Below are positions 56,454 through 64,000 of a stretch of DNA of 64,000 nt, one piece after another; position 1 is the stretch's first letter, and each line of letters opens with the position of its first letter. Made by a program: the position numbers and the translations under genes. Origin of the DNA: Litoribrevibacter albus. Lineage in GTDB: Bacteria > Pseudomonadota > Gammaproteobacteria > Pseudomonadales > Litoribrevibacteraceae. Below the pieces are notes generated by a model. The model did not search any database. It was not told where the DNA came from and saw only the letters and a list, made by a program, of their open reading frames with translations. The stretch lies in contig NZ_BSNM01000011.1 of NCBI RefSeq assembly GCF_030159995.1, positions 310,001 to 374,000 of the forward strand. The letters run 5' to 3'.

Positions 56454-57533
56454 TTACTCCGCACCATCCGCCAACTCATGATGACTAGCCACCTTTGGCC
56501 ACGCCGTCATGATCGCCTTGATCAAGGTTGCTAAAGGAATCGCAAAGAAAATTCCCCAGAAGCCCCACAAGCCACCAAAGAACAACACAGCGACAATAAT
56601 CACTACGGGGTGAAGGTTAACGGCTTCAGAGAACAACAGCGGCACCAGGATATTACCATCCAATGCCTGGATTACCAGATACACAATCATCAGGGTCACA
56701 AACTCTGAGCCCGTACCCCACTGGATTAACCCTACCGCAGCCACAGGCACAGTAACAACCGTTGCCCCCACATAGGGAATCAGAACCGATAAACCCACAA
56801 GCAAGGCCAACAAGACTGAATATTGAAGCCCCAGAATGGCAAAACCAATGTAAGTCGCCACGCCCACAATCACAATTTCAATGACTTTGCCGCGAATGTA
56901 ATTCGCAATCTGCTCGTTCATCTCTTCACCCACCGAATCAAGCATCCGGCGTTTCTTCGGTAAGATGGATTGCAAACTGGCTAAGAAATAATCCTTATCT
57001 TTTAAGAAAAAGAACACCATCAATGGCACAACCACAAAATAAATCAGAATGGTAATAACACCTGGAATACTGGACACACTGAGTGACACTAAAAACTGAC
57101 CAAGCTGGCCTATTTCACCTTTTGCCAAAGCAAACCATTCGTCCAACTGATCTGTACTTAATTGACCTGGGTACTTTTGGGTTAAACCAATCAGGTACGA
57201 CTGGAATTCAGTACTGTACCTTGGGACTTCCGTAAAAAAGGAAGTGAGCTGAGACCAAACCAAAGGCAATAAAACCAGTAAGAGCGCTAAAGACACCCCC
57301 ATGAAAAACACTACCGCTATCGAGACAGCAAGCACATGCGGCGCCCCTCTGGCTGTCAACAGATTCACCAATCCCTGAAGCATATAAGCAATAATAACGG
57401 CAGCAATCACGGGTGTTAAAATGCTGCCAAACAACCAAAGACAGGTAGCCGTGAAGAAGAGCAACAACAAAAATACAACAGGTTCTTCCTCTGAAAAGTA
57501 CTGTTCAGCCCAACGTTTTAAAATATTAATCAT
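56454..57533 (-). CDS. perM: AI-2E family transporter (PerM-like)
   Basis: A 359-residue integral membrane protein with about eight hydrophobic segments, in the order typical of the AI-2 exporter/PerM family: an N-terminal pair, the ILTPVIAAVIIAYML segment, a long soluble loop (about 95-150), and C-terminal motifs LIPYVGATVVTVPVA and DGNILVPLLFSEAVNLHPVVII (core DGNILVPLLFSE). Some members export autoinducer-2 and others are ion transporters; the substrate is not predictable. Its start overlaps the TusA-like gene by eight bases, so they are co-translated. Confidence 0.9.
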   Translation of the reverse strand: MINILKRWAEQYFSEEEPVVFLLLLFFTATCLWLFGSILTPVIAAVIIAYMLQGLVNLLTARGAPHVLAVSIAVVFFMGVSLALLLVLLPLVWSQLTSFFTEVPRYSTEFQSYLIGLTQKYPGQLSTDQLDEWFALAKGEIGQLGQFLVSLSVSSIPGVITILIYFVVVPLMVFFFLKDKDYFLASLQSILPKKRRMLDSVGEEMNEQIANYIRGKVIEIVIVGVATYIGFAILGLQYSVLLALLVGLSVLIPYVGATVVTVPVAAVGLIQWGTGSEFVTLMIVYLVIQALDGNILVPLLFSEAVNLHPVVIIVAVLFFGGLWGFWGIFFAIPLATLIKAIMTAWPKVASHHELADGAE

Positions 57534-57786
57534 TCACGATGCCCTTCTTTATCCAATAGCAGTACTGATCTTTGTCCTGCTCCGCGCACAACAGTTCATT
57601 CACTGAGTTATTAACAAACACCTGAATGTCTCTCCAAGACCCAGCATCGGTTGCAATCACTTTCAGCACCTGACCTGATGCCAGCTTATTCAGCGATTGT
57701 TTTGTTTTAAGTAATGGAAGCGGGCAATTTAAGCCACTGGCATCAAGTAGTTCGTCGTAATTTTCAGGAACTGAAGGATCACTCAT
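57526..57786 (-). CDS. TusA/SirA-like sulfur carrier protein
   Basis: An 86-residue protein with the TusA-family signature LDASGLNCPLPLLKTKQSL; the cysteine C21 of the CPxP motif carries the persulfide. TusA-type proteins relay sulfur for tRNA thiolation or molybdenum cofactor. It overlaps perM, and both are divergent from bepA; the same order (TusA-like, PerM, Bcp) is found in Pseudomonas. It is a second-type TusA homologue rather than the E. coli tusA itself. Confidence 0.92.
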   Translation of the reverse strand: MSDPSVPENYDELLDASGLNCPLPLLKTKQSLNKLASGQVLKVIATDAGSWRDIQVFVNNSVNELLCAEQDKDQYCYWIKKGIVND

Positions 57787-57929
57787 CTTGTCTTTACTAT
57801 CATTTAAAGAAATAAAATGCGCTGTTCTAACTCACTCTCACCTTTGCAGGTGCATCCTAGCGCTGCCGATATACATAAACGTGCAGTTGGTATAGTCTAA
57901 GTAAAAAACATCGGGTACTGCTAGCACCA

Positions 57930-59375
57930 ATGATCAAAACCTATCGCTTCTCTGCAATTTTATGTGTTTTCCTGATTGCTTTTCAGTCAGTTGTCTATGC
58001 CTCAAACCAACTCCCCAGCCTAGGCGATTCTACGTCAGGTTTCATTTCACTGGAACAAGAACATAAATTGGGTCGAGGGTGGTTAAGAGCACTAAGAAAT
58101 CAGACACCGACTCTTGAAGACCCACTGATCAACGATTATCTTGAGTACACCATCTACCGTTTAGTAGAGAACAGCCAGCTCACAGATCGACGTTTGGAAA
58201 CCATCGTTGTGGATAACAACACCCTCAACGCATTTGCCGTTCCTGGTGGCGTTATCGGGGTGAATACCGGCCTGTTCCTCTATTCCAACAGTGAAGGCGA
58301 ATTCTCATCAGTACTGAGCCACGAATTAGCCCACATCAGCCAACGACACTTTGCCCGCCGTGTTCAGGAGGCAGAACAACGCAGACCATTAACCATGGTT
58401 GGCTTGCTGGCATCCGTCCTGTTAGCAGTAACAACGGGGGGCACTGCGGCCATTGCAGCCGGTTCCACCACCTATGCAGCCAGCGCTCAGGCTGAACTCG
58501 CTTTCAGCCGGGATATGGAGCAGGAGGCAGACCGTATAGGAATGGACACCCTGTACAAGTCAGGCTACAGCCCTCACGATATGACGAACATGTTCAAAAG
58601 CATGAACGAGGCCAAGCGTTTTTGGGGAACAAATCCTCCTGAGTACTTACTGACTCACCCACTGACCGAGTCCCGGATCTCTGACAGTGCAAACCGAGCC
58701 TCCCAGTACACACTCAAACAAAGCCGCACGAACTTCGAATTCCAACTGATGAAACGCAGAGCGGAAATTCACACCATTTCTTCTTCCAAAGAGTGCATCA
58801 ATAAATATCAGGATCAAGCTGTTAACGCCGCGAGTATCCAACAAAAAAGCGCCTTCTATGCGCTAGCTATTTGCCAAATGGAAGATAAACAATATGACAC
58901 GGCATTAAAGACACTCGGCAGCATCCAGAAGCTCCATCCAATGAGTATTACGCTTAATGTTCTAAAAGCCGAGATTCTTTCAAAACAGGAAAAACTGGAC
59001 GAGTCAGAAGCCGTTCTTAAGAAACTGCTGGCCGACAACCCTGATAACTATGTGATCACCATGTATTTGGCAAACACCTACGGTAAGAATGGAAAAGCCC
59101 GTCAGGCGGCCTTCTTGCTACAAGACATCAGCTACCGCCGACCAAACGATCCTCATGTCTGGACACGTTTGGCAGAGGCACACCGCATCAACAACAATCA
59201 AATCGGCTATTACAAAGCAGCAGCCGAGTACTATCAATTGAATGGCGATTTTACCAACGCCCAACGACAACTGATGCGTGCAGTTAAACTGGCCGAATTT
59301 GATTTCCATGAGAAATCCATCATCGAAGAACGCATCAAGTACATCGAGTCCTTGAAGACGGAATTCAATCAGTAA
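57930..59375 (+). CDS. bepA: Outer-membrane beta-barrel assembly protease BepA-like (M48, TPR)
   Basis: A 481-residue periplasmic metalloprotease. A signal peptide (about 1-25) is followed by an M48 domain with zinc motif HELAH (131-135) and third ligand E199 in MEQEAD, plus a THP histidine typical of BepA. From about residue 285 to the end are tetratricopeptide repeats. BepA degrades or assists misassembled outer-membrane proteins such as LptD. It is divergent from the TusA-like gene, with a terminator after its stop. Confidence 0.94.
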   Translation: MIKTYRFSAILCVFLIAFQSVVYASNQLPSLGDSTSGFISLEQEHKLGRGWLRALRNQTPTLEDPLINDYLEYTIYRLVENSQLTDRRLETIVVDNNTLNAFAVPGGVIGVNTGLFLYSNSEGEFSSVLSHELAHISQRHFARRVQEAEQRRPLTMVGLLASVLLAVTTGGTAAIAAGSTTYAASAQAELAFSRDMEQEADRIGMDTLYKSGYSPHDMTNMFKSMNEAKRFWGTNPPEYLLTHPLTESRISDSANRASQYTLKQSRTNFEFQLMKRRAEIHTISSSKECINKYQDQAVNAASIQQKSAFYALAICQMEDKQYDTALKTLGSIQKLHPMSITLNVLKAEILSKQEKLDESEAVLKKLLADNPDNYVITMYLANTYGKNGKARQAAFLLQDISYRRPNDPHVWTRLAEAHRINNNQIGYYKAAAEYYQLNGDFTNAQRQLMRAVKLAEFDFHEKSIIEERIKYIESLKTEFNQ

Positions 59376-59398
59376 TTAAGTTGAACAAGCTGACACAA

Positions 59399-59425
59399 AA
59401 AAGCCTCCATTTCGGAGGCTTCTTT
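59399..59425. terminator. Terminator between bepA and nadA
   Basis: Stem AAGCCTCC / GGAGGCTT with loop ATTTC, flanked by A and T runs; usable by both convergent genes. Confidence 0.82.
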
Positions 59426-59432
59426 CTATACG

Positions 59433-60479
59433 TTATTTCGGTGCGTTGAAATCCAACATTCTTTGTAACGGCTTCATCGCCTTCTGACGAACCTCTTCGT
59501 CCACAAAGATTTCTTCACCGCCTTCCTTGAGCACCTTCTCGATACGCTCCAAGGAATTCATCGCCATCCACGGACAATTTGCACAGCTACGGCATGTAGC
59601 ACCCTCACCGGCCGTTGGCGCAGCAATCAGCTCCTTGTCTGGCGCAGCCTGCTGCATTTTGTAAAAAATGCCCCGATCCGTTGCCACAATACATTGTTTG
59701 TTAGGTAACTCGGTCGCCGCTTTAATCAACTGAGAGGTCGAACCAACTACATCCGCCAGTTCAACCACCGCCTGAGGGGACTCAGGGTGAACCAATACGG
59801 CCGCATCAGGATACACTTTTTTCAGATCGGCAAGCGCTTTGCCTTTGAACTCATCGTGAACGATGCATTCACCGTCCCACAAAATCATATCCGCACCCGA
59901 CATACGCTGAACATAACTGCCCAAATGTTTATCCGGTGCCCAGATTACTTTCTCTCCGTTCGCGGCCAGATGCTCAGCGACATCCAAGGCAATGCTGGAA
60001 GTAACCACCCAATCAGCTCTGGCCTTAACCGCTGCTGAGGTGTTTGCATAGACAACCACGGTACGATCAGGATGTTGATCACAAAATTCTGAGAACTCTT
60101 TTTCTGGACATCCCAGATCCAAAGAACAGGTAGCATCGAGAGTTGGCATGTAAACCGTTTTTTCCGGGCTAAGAATCTTGGCAGTCTCACCCATAAACTT
60201 CACACCAGCCACCAACAGGGTGTCTGCCGGATGGTTTTTACCAAAACGAGCCATTTCTAATGAATCAGCTACGCATCCACCGGTTTCTTCAGCCAGCGCC
60301 TGAACGTGCTCATCACAATAGTAATGGGCAACCAAGACTGCATTACGCTCTTTTAATAGCACTTTAATACGATCTTTGTAGGCTGCAATCTCTTCTTCAG
60401 AAAGGACCTTTGGCGCCGATTCAAAGTGCTGCTGAACAAACAGTCGATCCAAATCAATTTCAATGCGTGGTTGACTCAT
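59433..60479 (-). CDS. nadA: Quinolinate synthase (NadA)
   Basis: A 348-residue 4Fe-4S enzyme that condenses iminoaspartate with dihydroxyacetone phosphate to quinolinate in NAD synthesis. Conserved blocks are [40 protein letters not shown] and the C-terminal cluster cysteines in [16 protein letters not shown]. Length is normal. It follows the tRNA-Lys pair on the same strand, separated by a terminator. Confidence 0.96.
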   Translation of the reverse strand: MSQPRIEIDLDRLFVQQHFESAPKVLSEEEIAAYKDRIKVLLKERNAVLVAHYYCDEHVQALAEETGGCVADSLEMARFGKNHPADTLLVAGVKFMGETAKILSPEKTVYMPTLDATCSLDLGCPEKEFSEFCDQHPDRTVVVYANTSAAVKARADWVVTSSIALDVAEHLAANGEKVIWAPDKHLGSYVQRMSGADMILWDGECIVHDEFKGKALADLKKVYPDAAVLVHPESPQAVVELADVVGSTSQLIKAATELPNKQCIVATDRGIFYKMQQAAPDKELIAAPTAGEGATCRSCANCPWMAMNSLERIEKVLKEGGEEIFVDEEVRQKAMKPLQRMLDFNAPK

Positions 60480-60584
60480 AAAGCTCTATCTACTTTCAGA
60501 ATTCTTGGATGTTTATGGCTCGGATTTTAGCATGTTTTGATGCTTGTACGAAGTACAGGAAAGCCCAGAGGGCAAATTTCAGGC

Positions 60585-60610
60585 AAGAAAAAAGGGAGCA
60601 AAGCTCCCTT
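60585..60610 (-). terminator. Terminator after the tRNA-Lys pair
   Basis: AAGGGAGC / GCTCCCTT with loop AAA and a T-run on the minus strand, between the tRNAs and nadA. Confidence 0.82.
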
Positions 60611-60616
60611 GAATAA

Positions 60617-60692
60617 TGGTGGGTCGTACAGGATTCGAACCTGTGACCAATTGGTTAAAAGCCAACTGCTCTACCAGCTGAGCTAACGACCC
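60617..60692 (-). tRNA. tRNA-Lys (UUU), second of a tandem pair
   Basis: A 76-base cloverleaf beginning GGGTCGTTAGCTC and ending with an encoded CCA, anticodon TTT in the loop of stem TTGGC / GCCAA. It is identical to the copy at 60745-60820 and lies downstream of it on the same transcript. Confidence 0.97.
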
Positions 60693-60744
60693 ATTATCTG
60701 GTTTCAATACTAAAAGCTGACGCTGTCAACTTCTTTTAAATTCG

Positions 60745-60820
60745 TGGTGGGTCGTACAGGATTCGAACCTGTGACCAATTGGTTAAAAGCCAACTGCTCT
60801 ACCAGCTGAGCTAACGACCC
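60745..60820 (-). tRNA. tRNA-Lys (UUU), first of a tandem pair
   Basis: Same 76 bases as the other copy, with TTT anticodon, GTTCGAATC T-loop and CCA encoded. It is promoter-proximal; a -35/-10 pair lies just upstream. Confidence 0.97.
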
Positions 60821-60833
60821 GAAGTGGCTGCGT

Positions 60834-60861
60834 ATATTAACGTCAAAATTTTCAAATGCAA
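60834..60861 (-). promoter_or_regulatory. Promoter of the tRNA-Lys pair
   Basis: On the minus strand TTGCAT, a 16-base spacer and TAATAT, with the tRNA 5' end 14 bases further on. Confidence 0.55.
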
Positions 60862-60949
60862 GACTTTTTTAAAAAAATACTTAGTAACTTTAAAAAAAAA
60901 TAACACCCAGCCAAATATCGCGATTTAATCGTTCAACTTTTCACCAAAA

Positions 60950-61621
60950 CTACTGATATCGAGTCGGATCGGTCAAACCAGCCTGTTCGAAACCTGCTGC
61001 TCTCAATCGACACGCATCACACTTACCACAGGCACGACCCTCGTCATCCGCCTGGTAACAAGACACCGTTAGTCCGTAATCCACACCAAGTTTTGTCCCG
61101 GCTTTCACGATATCGGCTTTAGAGAGCTTCATTAATGGCGTGTTGATATGAATTTTCTGACCTTCGACACCCATCTTGGTCGCCAAATTCGCTGTGCGCT
61201 CAAACGCTTCAATAAATTCAGGGCGACAATCAGGATAGCCAGAGTAGTCAACCGCATTGACTCCAATACAAATATCCTGAGCCTCAATCACTTCCGCCCA
61301 ACCAAGAGCAATTGCCAAAAACACTGTATTTCTGGCTGGCACATAAGTTACCGGGATACCATCCGTTTCATGCTCAGGTACATCAATGGATGCATCGGTT
61401 AACGCTGAACCACCAATATCATCCAGATTCAAGGTCACAACCTTATGCTCTTTAACCCCCATCTGAGCCGCCACACGCTGCGCAGCCTGAAGCTCTGATG
61501 TATGTCGCTGACCATAGTTAAAACTCAATGCATAGCACTCAAAGCCCTGCTCCTTGGCCATAGCCAAGACAGTGGCAGAGTCCAAACCACCCGATACCAA
61601 AACGATGGCTTTCTTTGTCAT
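60950..61621 (-). CDS. queC: 7-cyano-7-deazaguanine synthase (QueC)
   Basis: A 223-residue ATP-dependent enzyme that turns 7-carboxy-7-deazaguanine into preQ0 in queuosine synthesis. The PP-loop [10 protein letters not shown] is at residues 10-19, and the zinc-binding cysteines are in [21 protein letters not shown] (CGKCDAC core). Length matches E. coli QueC. It lies 70 bases after queE, with which it forms a pathway pair. Confidence 0.96.
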   Translation of the reverse strand: MTKKAIVLVSGGLDSATVLAMAKEQGFECYALSFNYGQRHTSELQAAQRVAAQMGVKEHKVVTLNLDDIGGSALTDASIDVPEHETDGIPVTYVPARNTVFLAIALGWAEVIEAQDICIGVNAVDYSGYPDCRPEFIEAFERTANLATKMGVEGQKIHINTPLMKLSKADIVKAGTKLGVDYGLTVSCYQADDEGRACGKCDACRLRAAGFEQAGLTDPTRYQ

Positions 61622-61691
61622 TACAACCTCTATTTAACTCACACTCTTATTTCAATTAATTACCGATCAGAAACCACTGCCTCACAGACAC

Positions 61692-62375
61692 TTAACGCCC
61701 TGGCTCATCGTTCCATAATAGTTTATGGAGCTGTAACTGCATCCGAACCTGAATCCCGTCCTCTACGATCCAGTCGGCCAACTCTGTCGCGGATATCTGA
61801 TGAAAACTTGGTGAAAACAAAACATCATCAACTCTTTCAAGTAAAGAGTATTGATCGACTTTCATTTTCGACCAGTCGTAATCCTGACGACTACAAATTA
61901 CGAATTTCACTTGATCCTTTGGCGTCAACGCAGCGATGTTGTCGTATAAGTTACGATGACATTCTTCTGAATCCGGTGTTTTCAGATCTAGAATTTTACT
62001 CACCCGAACGTCAACCTCTGAAACGTCCATAGCACCACTGGTTTCGAGTGACACCTCATAACCAAGATCACATAAACGTGCTAATAACGGAATACAGTTA
62101 GGTTGCGCTAGCGGCTCTCCACCCGACACAGTAATGTGTTTGGTTGGATAGGATGAAATTGTCTCTACTATCTCGTCCAGAGACATCCACTCACCACCAC
62201 TAAAGGCATATTCAGTATCACAATACTGACAACGTAGAGGACACCCCGTCAGGCGCACAAACACCGTCGGCAACCCCACTGTACGAGTTTCACCTTGCAA
62301 TGAATAGAAGATCTCGGTTATTCGTAATTTAGGAGACTCTGAATGAACAGCGTCAGAAGGAGCAGCTTGAGACAT
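61692..62375 (-). CDS. queE: 7-carboxy-7-deazaguanine synthase (QueE)
   Basis: A 227-residue radical SAM enzyme that ring-contracts CPH4 to 7-carboxy-7-deazaguanine. The cluster motif is TGCPLRCQYCDTEYAF (C-x3-C-x2-C), preceded by FYSLQGE and followed by TVSGGEPL. Length is normal for the gammaproteobacterial enzyme. It is in the same run as queC and downstream of cpoB. Confidence 0.96.
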   Translation of the reverse strand: MSQAAPSDAVHSESPKLRITEIFYSLQGETRTVGLPTVFVRLTGCPLRCQYCDTEYAFSGGEWMSLDEIVETISSYPTKHITVSGGEPLAQPNCIPLLARLCDLGYEVSLETSGAMDVSEVDVRVSKILDLKTPDSEECHRNLYDNIAALTPKDQVKFVICSRQDYDWSKMKVDQYSLLERVDDVLFSPSFHQISATELADWIVEDGIQVRMQLQLHKLLWNDEPGR

Positions 62376-62525
62376 AGATTAATATTTCACCAACAAAAAC
62401 TGAGGCGCGATATTAACCGAAGCGGAAAAGATATGAAACCGGCGAACACCAAGCTTTTATCATATTACTAGGTATTCACCGACTTATCCGACCAAAACGC
62501 ATGGTAAAACGCAGTGAGTCAGATT

Positions 62526-63506
62526 TTATTTTGGAGCAGCAAGAGAGGCTTTAGCCTTAACAGCTTCCGCAGAATTTGGATACACATCCAACAAACGTTT
62601 CAACAACTGATCTGCCTCCGCTTTCAAACCCTGACTGGATTTCATCGACGCTAAAGAATACAAGCTGGAAGCTGCCTTTATGCTTTTTGGATATTCTTCC
62701 AAAACCCGATTATAGAAGCCTTCCGCCTTTTCAACTTCCCCGCTTCTTTTGTAGATCTGGGCTAACCAATAATAAACATTAGGTTTCAAAGGCGTATCGG
62801 GATAATCTTTTAATAAGCGCACAAACTCCAATGCAGCTTTCGTATCACGCCCACCTTCATCAAGAATCGCTTTCGCTTTTTGATATCGGCTCTGATCCGT
62901 TTCTGAAGACGTTGAGCCCTCAGCAACAACTGACTCTGTTGGATCAGGAGCAACTTCATCTTCCACAGGAGTAACTACAGCCTTAGGTGCCGTTTCCAAA
63001 GCCACCAGTTTTTCAGCCATCTTCTGTAAACGACGATCCAGATCCGCATAAAGAGCCTTACTCTTTTCTTTCAGCTCACGGATTTGACGCTCTTGAGTCT
63101 CAACTTTCGCCCTTAAGGTCTGAAGCTCTTGAACCAACAGTTTACGGTCATCCGCCAACGGATTAGCTGGCTCAACCGAGTCAGTAATAATCCCAAATTC
63201 TTCAACATCACCACCACTGTCATCCGCTGCGGTAATCGAATCATTCGACACTTGGGAATAACCTGAAGAAGAAACTGGTGCAGCTGTCTGTTCAGGAGCA
63301 GGAGTCGCTTCCGCCAGCTGTTGCTGTGTTTCCATTACCGGAGGAACAACTCGCTGTGCTCGCTCAGAAGGCGCTACGTAACTTGGTGATGACTCAGTAA
63401 CCTGAACCGACCAAACTGGCGTTGCCAGACCCGCCAAAACCAACACACTAAAAAGGGGCTTCGCAACGCGAGCCCCTAAAAGACCGTTATAGAATCTTTT
63501 TTTCAT
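62526..63506 (-). CDS. cpoB: Cell division coordinator CpoB (YbgF)
   Basis: A 326-residue periplasmic protein. A signal peptide (about 1-33, cut near PVWS-VQ) is followed by a low-complexity Pro/Glu/Ser region (about 40-120), a coiled coil (about 130-175, LRAKVETQERQIRELK) that trimerises in E. coli, and a C-terminal TPR domain (about 210-326, VYYWLAQIYKRSG). CpoB links Tol-Pal with PBP1B in septal envelope constriction. It follows pal by 60 bases. The middle region is longer than in E. coli (263 residues). Confidence 0.93.
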   Translation of the reverse strand: MKKRFYNGLLGARVAKPLFSVLVLAGLATPVWSVQVTESSPSYVAPSERAQRVVPPVMETQQQLAEATPAPEQTAAPVSSSGYSQVSNDSITAADDSGGDVEEFGIITDSVEPANPLADDRKLLVQELQTLRAKVETQERQIRELKEKSKALYADLDRRLQKMAEKLVALETAPKAVVTPVEDEVAPDPTESVVAEGSTSSETDQSRYQKAKAILDEGGRDTKAALEFVRLLKDYPDTPLKPNVYYWLAQIYKRSGEVEKAEGFYNRVLEEYPKSIKAASSLYSLASMKSSQGLKAEADQLLKRLLDVYPNSAEAVKAKASLAAPK

Positions 63507-63566
63507 AAATAAAACCGAAGTCGTAAAGAGACAAGGGTTTGAATAACTAAGTTACTAAGCAAATGC

Positions 63567-64000
63567 TTAGTAACTCAATTCAACACGACGGTTTTTAGCA
63601 TGATTAGAGAAATCCGCTGGTTTCTCTTCACCGTAGCTAATTACTTCGATTTGAGAAGCAGCTACACCTTCAGCCATCAGGATTTGAGCAACAGCTTTAC
63701 CACGACGCTCACCCAACGCTAAGTTATATTCACGAGTACCACGCTCATCAGCATGACCAGCCAAGTGTACTTTAGCTGATGAGTTCAGCTTCAAATACGC
63801 AGAATGCGCTTTAAGTGCGTTCAACGCTTCACCTTTTACTTCTGACTTATCGAAGTCGAAGTAGAAAACGGTCAATGCAGCCATTGCAGCATCCTTAGCT
63901 GCGTTCGCTTCTGACATTGAATTTTCAGCCATAGAATTAGCAGTTTGACCTGACACAGTCTGACCACTCACACCAGAAGCTTCACCAGTACCTGAAGTGG
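63567..64000 (-). CDS. pal: Peptidoglycan-associated lipoprotein (Pal), N-terminus outside the window
   Basis: The C-terminal 144 residues of an OmpA-family protein; the frame continues past the window edge, so the lipobox is not seen. The OmpA domain has VFYFDFDKSEVKGEAL (core FYFDFDKSEV), HLAGHADERGTREYNLALGERR (core GHADERGTREYN) and NRRVELSY at the end, with the usual Asp and Arg that hold the diaminopimelate side chain. Pal anchors the outer membrane to peptidoglycan in Tol-Pal. A Ser/Gly/Ala-rich linker precedes it. Confidence 0.95.
   Translation of the reverse strand, partial: TSGTGEASGVSGQTVSGQTANSMAENSMSEANAAKDAAMAALTVFYFDFDKSEVKGEALNALKAHSAYLKLNSSAKVHLAGHADERGTREYNLALGERRGKAVAQILMAEGVAASQIEVISYGEEKPADFSNHAKNRRVELSY

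Noticed and set aside
61502-62032. 176-codon open frame on the plus strand
   Set aside because: Antisense to the queC start and queE; no ribosome site and no protein-like pattern.

Overview
The window reads as a contiguous piece of core chromosome from a marine-type gammaproteobacterium of moderate GC content. Gene content and order resemble the Pseudomonas/Oceanospirillales lineage. Examples are dapC-yffB-dapD, cysM-rlmD-relA-mazG next to a GacS/BarA kinase, lepA-lepB-rnc-era-recO-pdxJ-acpS, bamC-dapA//gcvR-bcp-perM-tusA-bepA-nadA, and tRNA-Lys-queC-queE-cpoB-pal. The taxonomic call is inferred from gene families and order only. I see no prophage, insertion sequence, CRISPR array, integrase or restriction system.

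Layout. 0-7.1 kb: succinylase-branch lysine/diaminopimelate genes (dapC end, yffB, dapD, dapE and two small genes), interrupted by a 1039-residue Ig-like surface lipoprotein. 7.2-10.3 kb (minus): adk, tsaB, uppP, rsmJ. 10.7-16.8 kb: a small conserved protein, then mazG, relA, rlmD and cysM on the minus strand. 17.1-20.0 kb: a BarA/GacS hybrid kinase on plus. 20.0-26.7 kb (minus): the lepA-to-acpS cluster. 27.0-31.9 kb: a YfiR-like protein with a histidine kinase, small membrane proteins, an 11-residue-repeat amphipathic protein, a membrane-anchored cold-shock-domain protein and slyX. 32.0-35.6 kb (minus): a three-gene Gld-type ABC transporter. 36-38.5 kb: plsB. 38.6-41.4 kb (minus): a poorly characterised three-gene operon (deoxyribosyltransferase-like, TIGR03545-like, TIGR03546-like). 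41.7-43.6 kb: a crotonase behind a PsrA-like operator, and a DUF1338 protein. 43.7-52.1 kb: purC, tapT, a CDGSH protein, a two-domain FabG, an unknown helical protein, yigZ and a Lon-like protease. 52.2-64 kb: a metallo-beta-lactamase-fold hydrolase, bamC, dapA, gcvR, bcp, perM, a TusA-like protein, bepA, nadA, two tRNA-Lys genes, queC, queE, cpoB and the start-less end of pal.

The genes serve mainly cell-envelope and housekeeping roles. These include peptidoglycan precursors (dap genes, uppP), outer membrane and periplasm upkeep (bamC, bepA, pal/cpoB, lepB), phospholipid synthesis (plsB), translation and RNA modification (tsaB, rsmJ, rlmD, tapT, queC/E, lepA, rnc, era), and global signalling (relA, barA, YfiR-kinase). 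No clearly new defence or mobile system is present. The most interesting poorly understood items are the 38.6-41.4 kb operon, the 11-mer repeat protein, the membrane-tethered cold-shock protein, the YfiR-kinase pair and a heme-oxygenase-like helical protein.
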